The translations under genes were made by a program, and so were the position numbers. This document shows positions 31,260 through 38,519 of a DNA stretch of 38,519 nucleotides, piece by piece. How positions within the stretch are numbered: the first letter of the stretch is position 1; each line of letters begins with the position of its first letter. The notes beneath the pieces were generated by a model. It was not told where the DNA came from, did no database searches, and saw only the letters and a program-made list of their open reading frames with translations. Origin of the DNA: JAHJGG01 sp041658785 (lineage in GTDB: Bacteria; Patescibacteriota; Patescibacteriia; Magasanikbacterales; UBA922); contig JBAZZL010000008.1 in assembly GCA_041658785.1 (NCBI GenBank), positions 1-38,519 on the forward strand, read 5' to 3'.

Positions 31260-31448
31260 CCTGAAGGTAATAGGACTTACCCGTTTGTCATTCCGGAATG
31301 ACAAACGGGTAAGTCCTAAAGAAGTAAAACAGCCTAAAGTTGGTGGCAGGCGCAACGTGTACGCCATCGAATTCGTGTCATACCGACAGGCATCGCGAAT
31401 TCAATGATGGTTGTCGTGTCGAGCTTGTCTCCTGCTTTGGGCTTTTTT
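31260..31448 (+). ncRNA. candidate structured non-coding RNA (~190 nt)
   Basis: A strong promoter and a T-rich end frame a transcript with no credible gene. After a 48-bp palindrome comes a rod: AGCC-AAAG (from 31331) can pair with CTTTGGGCT (before the T-run at 31443). GGCAGG can pair with CCTGC. CCATC-GAATTCG-TGTC (31364-31379) pairs with GACA, CGAATTC and GATGG (31385-31410). The outer pairing would act as the terminator stem. No family is recognised; a 6S-like rod is one possibility. Confidence 0.45.
31271..31318. repeat. 48-bp perfect palindrome
   Basis: Two 24-bp arms (31271-31294 and 31295-31318) are exact reverse complements with no spacer, centred on GTCATTCCGGAATGAC. As RNA it makes a very stable hairpin about 11 nt after the predicted transcription start. 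Confidence 0.95.
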
Positions 31449-31589
31449 ATTAAGTATTATTCTAAGTCTACGAATGATTCCGAATCTACTAATTTACGAA
31501 TATTACAAATGGATAGTAAAAAATAAAAGTGAGAATCGGACTTTTTGAGGAGGGGATTTTTTATTTTATTTTAGCCAAATTAGGCGCTC
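31449..31589. other. intergenic between candidate ncRNA and groESL promoter
   Basis: AT-rich, with TACGAAT-type words near 31471 and 31495 and a T-rich stretch after GAGGAGGGG near 31548. No gene seen. Confidence 0.4.
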
Positions 31590-31617
31590 TTGACAAATAT
31601 TTTAAATTGTGTAAAAT
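31590..31617 (+). promoter_or_regulatory. groESL promoter
   Basis: TTGACA (31590-31595) and TAAAAT (31612-31617), 16-bp spacer. The CIRCE operator begins about 10 bp downstream, at the predicted start of transcription (about 31624). Confidence 0.8.
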
Positions 31618-31627
31618 GTAGTAACTG

Positions 31628-31654
31628 TTATCACTCGGGAGATTGGAGTGATAA
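31628..31654 (+). promoter_or_regulatory. CIRCE operator (HrcA binding site)
   Basis: TTATCACTC-N9-GAGTGATAA is a perfect 9-bp inverted repeat with the canonical 9-bp spacer; the consensus is TTAGCACTC-N9-GAGTGCTAA, so one symmetric change (G-C to T-A) is present in each arm. It predicts an HrcA repressor elsewhere in the genome. Confidence 0.92.
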
Positions 31655-31689
31655 TTGCTTGATAGCAATCCTGACAGCAATTTAGCTAG

Positions 31690-31762
31690 TAATATTTGTT
31701 TAATATTTGTTTAATATTTGACGGATATTGACGGATATTGTGACGGATATTGACGAATATTA
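31690..31762 (+). repeat. tandem repeats in the groES leader
   Basis: TAATATTTGTT repeats pass into four copies of TGACGGATATT-like units, the last diverged, ending 26 bp before the groES ATG. They lengthen the leader to about 160 nt. Confidence 0.75.
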
Positions 31763-31787
31763 ATAAATATATTAATTTCATAAAACT

Positions 31788-32081
31788 ATGACGATCAAAC
31801 CGCTAGGCGACCATGTATTGGTCAAGCCAGTCAAGGAGGAAGAAGTTACCAAGTCAGGCATTGTTTTGCCGGATACGGTGGACAAAGAAAAAAAGATGGA
31901 GGGAGAAGTTGTTGCTGTTGGCCCGGGCAAAGTTGGGAAAGACGGCGCTCGCGTGCCAATGGAAGTAAAGGTCGGAGATATTATCCTATTCAAAAAGTGG
32001 GGAGGGGATGAGGTGGAGATTGACGAGGTTGAGTATAAAATCATTGCGCAGGAGGATGTTCTCGCGGTTTTGCAGAAATAA
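31788..32081 (+). CDS. groES: co-chaperonin GroES
   Basis: The 97-residue co-chaperonin closes the GroEL cavity. It has the family start IKPLGDHVLVKPVKEEEVTK, the mobile loop SGIVLPDTVDKEK (about 22-35), VVAVGPGK and a C-terminal EYKIIAQEDVLAVLQ. It is the first gene of a CIRCE-controlled operon with groEL. Confidence 0.98.
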   Translation: MTIKPLGDHVLVKPVKEEEVTKSGIVLPDTVDKEKKMEGEVVAVGPGKVGKDGARVPMEVKVGDIILFKKWGGDEVEIDEVEYKIIAQEDVLAVLQK

Positions 32082-32374
32082 TTAAAACACATAAATAATT
32101 CACCTAATTCACCTAATTTCTAATTCACCTAATAAAATGTCCAATGACCAACGACAAGTGTCCAGTTTTCAGTGATAGATGGAAAAATGGAAATACTGAG
32201 TACTGGAAACTGTGGGGTTTGGACATTGGGAATTTTATTAGGTGAATTAGAGCCCGCCCTGAGCGAAGCCGAATGGGTGAATTAGACAATTAGGTGAATT
32301 AACAAGATTCATTCATTATCCAGATTTACGAACAGCACATATCCGTAAATCAGGATTATCCGTAATCCGTAAGT
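32082..32374. other. groES-groEL spacer rich in inverted repeats
   Basis: At 293 bp this spacer is unusually long for groESL. TTCACCTAATAAAATGTCCA words near 32120 have their inverse near 32220-32250 (GGACATTGGGAATTTTATTA), forming a long imperfect stem. A solo right end of MITE family C lies at 32342-32373, directly against the groEL ATG. No gene seen. Confidence 0.65.
32342..32373 (+). repeat. solo right end of MITE-like family C
   Basis: It matches 24578-24609 (TCCGTAAATCAGGATTATCC, then GTAATCCGTAAG) and ends 1 nt before the groEL start codon, as the full copy does 7 nt before the YraN-like gene. Confidence 0.75.
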
Positions 32375-34006
32375 ATGGCAAAGCAAATCAAATTCAACGA
32401 AGACGCGCGGCACGCACTGGTCGTCGGAGTCAATATCTTGGCTAACACGGTCAAGGTAACTTTGGGACCAAGAGGCCGCAATGTCGTCTTGGACAAAGGC
32501 TACGGCGCTCCCACTATTACCAAAGACGGGGTATCGGTCGCCAAGGAGATTGAAGTGGAGGACAAGTTTGAAAATATCGGCGTGGAGCTGGTAAAAGAAG
32601 TTGCCAGCAAAACCAATGATGACGTGGGCGATGGCACTACTACTGCCACTGTTTTGGCTCAAGCAATTGTGAACGAAGGCATGAAGAACGTGACGGCAGG
32701 CGCTAACGCGGTCGCGCTTAACCGCGGATTGCACAAGGCGACCGAGGCAGTGGTGGATGAACTTAAGAAAAAGATTTCTAAGAAAGTGGAAGAGGACGAG
32801 TGGGCGAATGTGGCCACTATTTCCGCTAACGATAAAGAGATCGGCGAGAAAATCGCCGAGGCCATGAAAAAAGTCGGATCGGAATCGCCGATCACGGTTG
32901 AAGAAGGCCAAAGTTTCGGGATTGAAGTGGAAGTGGTTGAAGGCATGCAGTTTGACAAAGGTTATGTCTCGCCTTACATGATTACCAATCCGGAGCGGAT
33001 GGAAGCTGAATACGAAGAGCCGTATATTTTGATTACTGACAAAAAGATTTCTTCGGTTGAGGACATTCTCCCTACTTTGGAAAAAGTCGCCCAGAGCGGC
33101 AAGAAAGCAATGGTAATTATTGCTGAAGATGTGGAAGGCCAAGCGCTCGCCACACTGGTAGTCAATAAATTGCGCGGCACTTTCAATGTGCTCGCGGTTA
33201 AAGCTCCTGGATTCGGAGACCGCCGCAAAGAAATGCTCGCCGATATCGCGATTTTGACTGGCGGGAAAGTGATTAGCGAGGATGTTGGTTTGAAATTAGA
33301 AAATGTTGAACTCAAAGATCTTGGCCGCGCTCGTAGAGTTGTTTCCACCAAAGAAGACACCACGATTATTGAAGGCGCCGGCGAGAAAAACGCGGTAAAA
33401 GACCGTGTAGCGCAAATCAAAAAGCTGATTGAACAGTCTGATTCCAGCTTTGATAAAGAAAAATTGGAAGAGCGCATGGCGAAACTGGCTGGCGGCGTGG
33501 CAGTGATCAAAGTCGGCGCCGCGACTGAAATTGAGATGAAAGAAACCAAGCACCGCATTGAAGACGCGATTGGCGCCACCAAGGCGGCGATTGAAGAGGG
33601 CGTGGTGCCGGGCGGCGGCGTGGCATTGCTGCGCGCCATGAAGGTGTTGGATAATCTAAATCTTCCTGACGAGGAAATGGTCGCGATCGGCATTTTGCGC
33701 CGAGCGCTGGAAGAGCCGATCCGTATTATTGCCATGAATGCCGGTTTTGAAGGCGCGGTCGTGGTTGACGAGGTCAAAAAACATGATGGCAATTTCGGCT
33801 TTAATGCCGTTACTGGACAATACGAAGATATGGTCGCGGCCGGCATTATTGATCCTACCAAAGTTACCCGTTCGGCTCTCCAGAACGCGGTTTCCATCGC
33901 CGGCATGTTCCTGACTACAGAAGCCGTGGTTACCGACCTGCCCAAGAAAGATGAAGCAATGCCGGGAATGGGTGGAATGGGCGGAGGCATGGGCGGGATG
34001 ATGTAA
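32375..34006 (+). CDS. groEL: chaperonin GroEL
   Basis: The 543-residue chaperonin is complete. Landmarks: NTVKVTLGPRGRNVVLDKGY, DGVSVAKEIEVEDKFENIG, the ATP-binding VGDGTTTATVLAQAIV (about 84-99), apical-domain KGYVSPYM, and EEGVVPGGGVALLRA (about 406-420). It ends in the usual Gly-Met tail (GMGGMGGGMGGMM). Transcribed with groES under CIRCE control. Confidence 0.99.
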   Translation: MAKQIKFNEDARHALVVGVNILANTVKVTLGPRGRNVVLDKGYGAPTITKDGVSVAKEIEVEDKFENIGVELVKEVASKTNDDVGDGTTTATVLAQAIVNEGMKNVTAGANAVALNRGLHKATEAVVDELKKKISKKVEEDEWANVATISANDKEIGEKIAEAMKKVGSESPITVEEGQSFGIEVEVVEGMQFDKGYVSPYMITNPERMEAEYEEPYILITDKKISSVEDILPTLEKVAQSGKKAMVIIAEDVEGQALATLVVNKLRGTFNVLAVKAPGFGDRRKEMLADIAILTGGKVISEDVGLKLENVELKDLGRARRVVSTKEDTTIIEGAGEKNAVKDRVAQIKKLIEQSDSSFDKEKLEERMAKLAGGVAVIKVGAATEIEMKETKHRIEDAIGATKAAIEEGVVPGGGVALLRAMKVLDNLNLPDEEMVAIGILRRALEEPIRIIAMNAGFEGAVVVDEVKKHDGNFGFNAVTGQYEDMVAAGIIDPTKVTRSALQNAVSIAGMFLTTEAVVTDLPKKDEAMPGMGGMGGGMGGMM

Positions 34007-34037
34007 GAACCACGAATTTGGACCACGAATAGACACG

Positions 34038-34080
34038 AATAATAAAAACAGTCCGTTAGAAGCGGGCTGTTTTTATTATT
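34038..34080 (+). terminator. strong intrinsic terminator after groEL
   Basis: An 18-bp stem (34038-34055 with 34063-34080, one G-U pair) over a 7-nt loop, with A-run and T-run inside the stem, so it can work on both strands. Confidence 0.85.
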
Positions 34081-34085
34081 ATGGG

Positions 34086-34114
34086 TTGTTTTTTTTGTTA
34101 TCATCTGTTATACT
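34086..34114 (+). promoter_or_regulatory. promoter of the HEPN-MNT pair
   Basis: TTGTTT (34086-34091) and TATACT (34109-34114) with a 17-bp spacer. The predicted start (34121-34122) coincides with the ATG, giving a leaderless mRNA. Confidence 0.6.
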
Positions 34115-34121
34115 TTTTTAT

Positions 34122-34529
34122 ATGACACCTGAGCAGACAGAGGAAAGAATTAGTTACTGGCTCAAAACAGCCAAGCATGATTATAAAACAATGTCGGCGC
34201 TTTTTAGCGGGAAGCGTTATTCTGATTGTTTATTTTTTGGCCATATTGTTTTGGAGAAAGCGCTGAAGGCCTGTGTGGTGAGGCAGACAGAAGAAGATCC
34301 GCCCAAGATTCATGATTTAATTAGATTGTCCGAAATGGCCGAGCTTGATTTGTCAGAAGACGATTTAGATTATTTTGATCTAGTCAATGATTTTAACATT
34401 AGGGCAAGGTATCCGGAGTATAGATTGAAGTTTTACAAACTTTGCACGAAAAATTTTACCCAAAAGCATTTAAAAAAGATTACTGAATTATACAAAAATT
34501 TATGTCAAAAGCTGAAGCAAAAAAAATAG
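34122..34529 (+). CDS. HEPN-domain protein (toxin-like)
   Basis: The 135-residue protein starts MTPEQTEERISYWLKTAKHDY and is all-helical. HEPN features are AKHDYKTMSALFSGKRYSDCLFFGHIVLEKALKA (about 18-51), IHDLIRLSE and the RARYPEYRL motif (about 105-113) typical of HEPN proteins paired with MNT. HEPN toxins of this kind are RNases. It overlaps the downstream MNT gene by 28 nt, so they are produced together. The frame is open upstream of this ATG but the promoter argues for 34122. Confidence 0.85.
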   Translation: MTPEQTEERISYWLKTAKHDYKTMSALFSGKRYSDCLFFGHIVLEKALKACVVRQTEEDPPKIHDLIRLSEMAELDLSEDDLDYFDLVNDFNIRARYPEYRLKFYKLCTKNFTQKHLKKITELYKNLCQKLKQKK

Positions 34530-34816
34530 TCAGAAAGTACGCGCAAGAATTGAAGAATTCAGGTTATCCTTTTACGGAAATATACTTGTTTGGTTCTTAT
34601 GTAAAAGGCAAGGCAGATAAGTGGAGCGATATTGATGTCGCGGTTGTTTCAGACAGACTGAAGAAAAATTTTGAGCACAATCGTTTTTTATTGTGGAAGA
34701 TTCGCCGTTCGGTTGATACCCGCATTGAACCGCACGGGTTTACGGTCAAGGATTTTAGAGAAGAGCGAGAGCCGATGGCGAGCGAGATAAGAAAGACTGG
34801 AATTAGGGTGGTCTGA
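34502..34816 (+). CDS. MNT-type nucleotidyltransferase (antitoxin-like)
   Basis: The 104-residue minimal nucleotidyltransferase has the catalytic motif LFGSYVKGKADKWSDIDVAVVS (GS-x10-D-x-D, about 30-51). In HepT-MntA systems the MNT partner AMPylates and so silences the HEPN toxin. Here the order is HEPN then MNT with a 28-nt overlap in a different frame. It ends just before a strong terminator, so the two form a separate operon. Confidence 0.87.
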   Translation: MSKAEAKKIVRKYAQELKNSGYPFTEIYLFGSYVKGKADKWSDIDVAVVSDRLKKNFEHNRFLLWKIRRSVDTRIEPHGFTVKDFREEREPMASEIRKTGIRVV

Positions 34817-34831
34817 TTTATATTGATTATC

Positions 34832-34868
34832 AAAAAACAACCCAGGCTGGGTCGGGGTTGTTTTTTTT
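34832..34868 (+). terminator. intrinsic terminator after the HEPN-MNT pair
   Basis: AAAAAACAACCC (34832-34843) pairs with GGGTTGTTTTTT (34855-34866) over an 11-nt loop, followed by more T. Confidence 0.85.
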
Positions 34869-34895
34869 GTAAATTTGCGCTAGGATATAATCATC

Positions 34896-34955
34896 ATGAT
34901 GCACGATGCACGTAGCATGACTCATCAGGATGCACGATGCACGCAGCATGAATCA
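34896..34955 (+). repeat. ~30-bp tandem duplication
   Basis: GATGCACGATGCACG followed by TAGCATGA or CAGCATGA occurs twice in tandem upstream of prfB. Similar GCATCATGCATCATG words lie near 7360. Confidence 0.75.
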
Positions 34956-35010
34956 TAACCAATTGTCCAATTGAGCCGTGTTGCGTACATCATGTATTGT
35001 GATTCATAGT

Positions 35011-36114
35011 ATGGATATGCATGAGCTGGTTAAATCTTTAGATGGATTAAAAATAAAACTCGCAGAAATGCGCGGTTTGCTTCGGATTGAAGAAAAAGAA
35101 ATTAAAATTAAAGCGCTGACCATAGAATCAAGCAAGCTGGGATTTTGGGGAGATCAGAACAATGCCAAAAAAGTCAGCCAGGAGCTGGGCGGTTTGCAGG
35201 AAGAGGCGAGCCATTATCATAAGTTGGTTAAAACAGCCGCGGATTTGCTGGAAATGGCTAAAATGGACGAAGCGGATAAGGATGTCAATTTACGAAAAGA
35301 ATTGGAAGAACAGTTTGTCAAGACTAATAAGGAAGCGCAAGATTTGGAATTTTACACTCTCATGGACGGCAAACATGACGCGTCCAACGCGATTGTTGCG
35401 GTGCATGCGGGTTCTGGCGGCACCGAGGCGCAGGATTGGGCAGAAATGCTCTTGCGCATGGTTTTAAGATACTGTGAAAAGAAGGGTTGGAAAACAACTA
35501 TTTTGGATGAATCGCATGGCAGTGAAGCGGGGATTAAGTCAACCGTATTTCGCGTTGAAGGACGTTATCCGTATGGGCATCTGAAATCCGAGCATGGCAC
35601 GCATCGTTTGGTGCGGATATCGCCTTTTGACGCGGAAAAAATGCGCCACACTTCGTTTGCGGGGATAGAAGTGATTCCGGAAATTGAGCATGAAGATTTG
35701 GAATTGGATGAAAAAGATTTGCGGATTGATACTTTTATGGCTGGCGGACATGGGGGACAGAGCGTCAATACTACTTATTCGGCGGTGCGGATTGTGCATA
35801 TCCCCACCGGCATTACCACCCAGTGCCAGAATGAGCGTTCGCAATTGCAGAATAAAGAAACGGCCTTGAAAATTTTAAAATCAAAATTGCAAAAAATAAA
35901 AGAAGAGGAAGAAGAAGCGGAACGGTTTAAATTGCGCGGCGAATACAAGAGCGCGGAGTGGGGCAACCAGATTCGCTCTTATGTTCTGCATCCGTATAAA
36001 ATGGTGAAGGATTTGCGAACGAGATTTGAATCATCTGACCCAGGTGTTATACTGGATGGAGAGTTGGATGGGTTGGTGGAGGCGTATTTGAGATGGATTA
36101 AAGAAAAAGACTAA
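35011..36114 (+). CDS. prfB: peptide chain release factor 2
   Basis: The 367-residue RF2 recognises UAA and UGA. The SPF anticodon-like tripeptide is in RISPFDAEKMRHTSFAG and the catalytic GGQ in GGHGGQSVNTTYSAVR. The N-terminal SSKLGFWGDQNNAKKV is RF2-like. There is no programmed +1 frameshift; the gene is one open frame. Its presence shows UGA is a stop codon in this organism. The start is MDMHELVKSL at 35011 or the second Met at 35017; the upstream frame comes from repeat DNA. Confidence 0.96.
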   Translation: MDMHELVKSLDGLKIKLAEMRGLLRIEEKEIKIKALTIESSKLGFWGDQNNAKKVSQELGGLQEEASHYHKLVKTAADLLEMAKMDEADKDVNLRKELEEQFVKTNKEAQDLEFYTLMDGKHDASNAIVAVHAGSGGTEAQDWAEMLLRMVLRYCEKKGWKTTILDESHGSEAGIKSTVFRVEGRYPYGHLKSEHGTHRLVRISPFDAEKMRHTSFAGIEVIPEIEHEDLELDEKDLRIDTFMAGGHGGQSVNTTYSAVRIVHIPTGITTQCQNERSQLQNKETALKILKSKLQKIKEEEEEAERFKLRGEYKSAEWGNQIRSYVLHPYKMVKDLRTRFESSDPGVILDGELDGLVEAYLRWIKEKD

Positions 36115-36179
36115 AAACTAAAGATTAAAGATTGTGTTTAAAATTTTTTTTGATCTTCAATCTTTAGTCTTTCAATCGT

Positions 36180-36788
36180 ATGCAAACCATCAAACAAGAA
36201 AATTTGAATCTTGAAGAGGTTGTTGCCGCCCTGCGTGCCGGCCAAACCATCGTTTACCCCACCGAAACTTGCTACGGCCTTGGTTGCGACGCGACGAACC
36301 AATCAGCGGTTGATCGCGTGTTTCGGATTAAGCAAAGGCAGAAAGATAAAACTGTGTTGGTGGTCGTGCCTGATGAGTCGATGGTTGTGGAATATATTGA
36401 ATGGAATGAAACGATAGAAAAGCTTGCCCGCAGGTATTGGCCGGGACCTTTGACGATTGTCGCCTATGCCCGAGCCAATACCGGCTTGGCCGACGGAGTG
36501 GTTGCCAAAAATGGCACGGCCGCTTTTCGGGTAGTTGATCATCCAATCGCTTCAGCATTATCCGCTGGATTGGGCAAACCATTGGTTTCCACTTCGGCAA
36601 ATATTTCTTCTTACGAAAGTCCATATAGTTTTGAAAAAGTGGCGGACATGTTTGGCGGGCAAGAAGATCAGCCGGATATTTTGATTGATGCCGGGGAACT
36701 TTTGGCTAAGAGCGTTTCTACGGTGGCCCGGGTAAAAAAAGGCAGTATTCAGATATTGAGGCAGGGGGTGGTGGTGGTGGAATTGTGA
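36180..36788 (+). CDS. threonylcarbamoyl-AMP synthase (Sua5/YrdC/TsaC)
   Basis: The 202-residue enzyme makes threonylcarbamoyl-AMP from Thr, bicarbonate and ATP for the t6A37 modification of ANN-reading tRNAs, including the tRNA-Ile(UAU) in this window. Motifs: QTIVYPTETCYGLGCDA (about 21-37), VFRIKQRQKDKTVLV, RYWPGPLTIV and KPLVSTSANIS (about 135-145). It is a YrdC-only form without the Sua5 C-terminal domain. The stop overlaps a possible GTG start of the next gene (GTGA). Confidence 0.93.
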   Translation: MQTIKQENLNLEEVVAALRAGQTIVYPTETCYGLGCDATNQSAVDRVFRIKQRQKDKTVLVVVPDESMVVEYIEWNETIEKLARRYWPGPLTIVAYARANTGLADGVVAKNGTAAFRVVDHPIASALSAGLGKPLVSTSANISSYESPYSFEKVADMFGGQEDQPDILIDAGELLAKSVSTVARVKKGSIQILRQGVVVVEL

Positions 36789-38034
36789 ATTATGATTGTG
36801 GATTTATGAGTGTGGAACGTAGAAAAAAATTGCAAAAGAATTTCGCTCGGATGTTTTGGATCCGGGCGTTTTTGCATATCAAGATTATTAATTCGGTTTT
36901 GTCACTTTTTTACATCCACCGCGGACTGTCCATGGCCGAGCTCTTGTATGTTGGTCTTTTTTGGGCCGTGGGAAATTTTTTATTTGAAATTCCTTCCAGT
37001 TATTTGGCCGATAAGTGGGGCAGAAAAAGAACGATCATTCTTGGCATTGTGGTGATGGCGGTAAGCTGGGCGGTATTTTGTTCGCTCAAGGATTTTTATG
37101 GGTGGCTTTAAGCTTGTTTTTAAACGGTGTAAGCTATGCCTGCTTTTCCGGCACTGATACCGCGCTTATTTATGATACCAAAAAAGAATTGTCTGGCGAA
37201 AAAGACTCTTTGCGGGAACTAGGCAGATTTTCTTCCGCTTTCAGCGTGTTCAAAATTTTTACGGTTGTTATCGGCGCTTATTTGGCGCGCGATTTATTGC
37301 CTTGGCAGTTTAATTTGTTGATAAGCATTGATTTCGCCGGCACTCTGGCAGCGTTGATTTTTGCCAGCCGGTTGGTGGAGGCGCATCATATAATGGATGT
37401 GGAAAGCCAAGAAGCCGGGGTGATGCGAGATGCGATTAAGATATTCAAAAAATATCCTATATTGCTTCGCGCTATATTAAACAAAGAATTGATGTTTTAC
37501 GCCTCTTTCATCACCTGGGCTTATTATCAAAAATTTTATTTTGACATGGGCTTGAGTATAATAGTGATTGGAGCAGGCTGGAGTATACACCATTTGTTTA
37601 ATTTTTTAGCCCATCGATATTCACAAAAAATATTTCCCAGATTGAGTCTCACACGGAAAATAGACAGATTGAACATAATCAGCGCCGCGATTATTTTTTT
37701 GGTTTTGGCAGCTTGGTTTCTAAAACTGCCGGCGCTGATTATCTATATAATTTATTGCTGCCAGTCGGTAGCTCAAGTTGCCCGCCGGCCAATGTTTGAT
37801 GAGTTTTTCAATAAACACAGCCATTCGTTCAATAGGGCAACCACCTTGTCTTTGGCCAACCTGCTCCATAATGTTATTGAGTTTCCGATGTTAATCTTGG
37901 CGGGTTTTCTGATTAGCAAACATGTAATATATCCTTATGTAATGGCGCTTGTTATCGGAATTTTGGTTTTATCTTTTGCGCGGCTGCCAAAGATCAACCC
38001 GGCCAGGATAAACAGCAAATTGGTTTATGAATAA
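36785..38034 (+). pseudogene. MFS transporter interrupted by a one-base frameshift
   Basis: Two overlapping frames make one major-facilitator protein of about 416 residues. The first part (36785-37111) has the first spans, FEIPSSYLADKWGRKRTIILG (MFS loop 2-3 signature DKWGRKR) and ends DFYGWL-stop. The second frame continues with WVALSLFLNGVSYACFSGTDTALIYDTKKEL through ten further helices to SKLVYE. The break is at a T5 run (37093-37097); one extra T restores ...KDF-LWVALSL. Sequencing error, a true mutation or a slippery site are all possible. The start may be the GTG at 36785 or the ATG at 36806. Confidence 0.85.
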
Positions 38035-38519
38035 AAAATATTCAGGGCTTTATTTAATTATATTGCTCGGTTTCGCTTTGTTTTCGGCGCTGGCGGTAAG
38101 CTGGCAGATGGCTTTTACCGCAAACACTCAAGATCAGTTGTCGGTTTTGTCGCTTGGCAGCATCAGACACGGCGCGGTTTTAAAATTATTAAACCGGAGG
38201 CGCAAAGCGCCGGTTCGAGAAGCGAAAGGACTGTATCTGACCGCATATTCGGCCGGTAATAAGGCCAAAGCAGACGCAATAATTGATCTGATAAACAATA
38301 CCGAACTAAATTCTATAGTGATAGATATCAAAGATTATTCCGGATTGGTTTTGTATGATAGCGAGGTCGGCCTCGTCAATGAATTAAAAACTGAAGACAA
38401 TCGGCTGGGAAATGTTCGGTCGCTTATCAAAAAATTGCATGATAATGATATTTACGCCATCGCGCGGCAGACGGTTTTTCAAGATCCGATTTTGGCAGAG
38501 AGAAAATCTGAATGGGCTT
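38027..38519 (+). CDS. DUF4015 putative glycoside hydrolase, partial (runs off window)
   Basis: The first 164 residues are visible. MNKKYSGLYLIILLGFALFS is a signal or anchor segment (about 8-26). The DUF4015 start KGLYLTAYSAGNKAKADAII (about 67-86), LNSIVIDIKDYSGLVLYDS (about 94-112) and YAIARQTVFQDPILAERK (about 142-159) follow; Asp in IDIKD is a probable catalytic residue. It should be exported or membrane-anchored and act on a polysaccharide. Its ATG overlaps the end of the MFS frame by 8 nt (ATGAATAA), so they are one operon. The 3' end lies outside the window. Confidence 0.85.
   Translation, partial: MNKKYSGLYLIILLGFALFSALAVSWQMAFTANTQDQLSVLSLGSIRHGAVLKLLNRRRKAPVREAKGLYLTAYSAGNKAKADAIIDLINNTELNSIVIDIKDYSGLVLYDSEVGLVNELKTEDNRLGNVRSLIKKLHDNDIYAIARQTVFQDPILAERKSEWA

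Noticed and set aside
31225..31407. 60-residue open frame beginning in the promoter at 31225
   Set aside because: It runs through the -10 box and the 48-bp palindrome and has no start context; it is a by-product of the repeat.
32974..34104. 376-residue minus-strand frame opposite groEL
   Set aside because: Low-complexity Ser/Thr/Ala/Pro translation of the antisense strand of a highly conserved gene.
35011..36114. Programmed +1 frameshift expected in prfB
   Set aside because: The gene is a single open frame from the first Met to the stop.

Overview
The window looks like a piece of a Candidate Phyla Radiation (Patescibacteria/Parcubacteria-like) bacterial chromosome. This rests on short operons of housekeeping genes with small protein versions, a YidC of the short Gram-positive type, CPR-typical families (TrmB-like regulator, TIGR00375/EndoQ-like PHP protein, PRC-barrel, DUF4015, HEPN-MNT pair) and intergenic regions crowded with short inverted repeats. 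UGA is used as a stop and an RF2 gene is present, so UGA is not recoded as in Gracilibacteria/Absconditabacteria. Nearly all starts lack a Shine-Dalgarno sequence and several promoters sit so close to the start codon that the mRNA must be leaderless or nearly so. The phylum assignment is inference; no rRNA gene is present.

Region 1 (1-7440) is accessory DNA. A 1707-residue protein with two separate GHKL/Hsp90-type ATPase modules and a C-terminal HExxH motif is enclosed by an imperfect ~84 bp inverted repeat. Next to it is an intact IS110-family element whose upstream non-coding end is full of stems and is the likely bridge-RNA region.

Region 2 (7441-19283) is metabolic: a TrmB-like regulator, a HAD hydrolase, glmS, two tandem HAD phosphatases, yvcK, a GNAT, and three genes that together make a split ATP-citrate lyase (ATP-grasp subunit, CoA-binding/phospho-His subunit, citryl-CoA lyase), followed by an EndoQ-like nuclease translationally coupled to the lyase. 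The operon is interrupted between the second and third lyase subunits by two consecutive REP-bounded units: a RAYT (REP-associated tyrosine transposase) and an unknown 180-residue gene, each enclosed by the same REP in the same inverted arrangement. The CoA-binding subunit also carries an in-frame insertion of palindromic repeat DNA.

Region 3 (19284-31145) is informational and envelope: a 36-residue Lys/Arg-rich protein, tRNA-Arg(CCG), an HD protein, tRNA-Ile(UAU), rluD-like, a guanylate kinase-like gene with a changed P-loop, rplS, a small membrane protein, a methyltransferase, a YraN-like nuclease, nusA (with a terminator-like leader and a C-terminal SAP motif), yidC, a PRC-barrel protein, a nucleotidyltransferase-like protein and an O-antigen ligase/polymerase. 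Intergenic gaps hold at least three MITE-like families, a 127 bp exact duplication containing a promoter, and an 8 bp x 17 tandem array.

Region 4 (31146-38519) holds a candidate structured ncRNA with a 48 bp perfect palindrome at its 5' end, a CIRCE-controlled groES-groEL pair, a HEPN-MNT toxin-antitoxin-like pair, prfB, a Sua5/TsaC gene, an MFS transporter broken by a one-base frameshift, and the start of a DUF4015 putative glycoside hydrolase that runs off the window.
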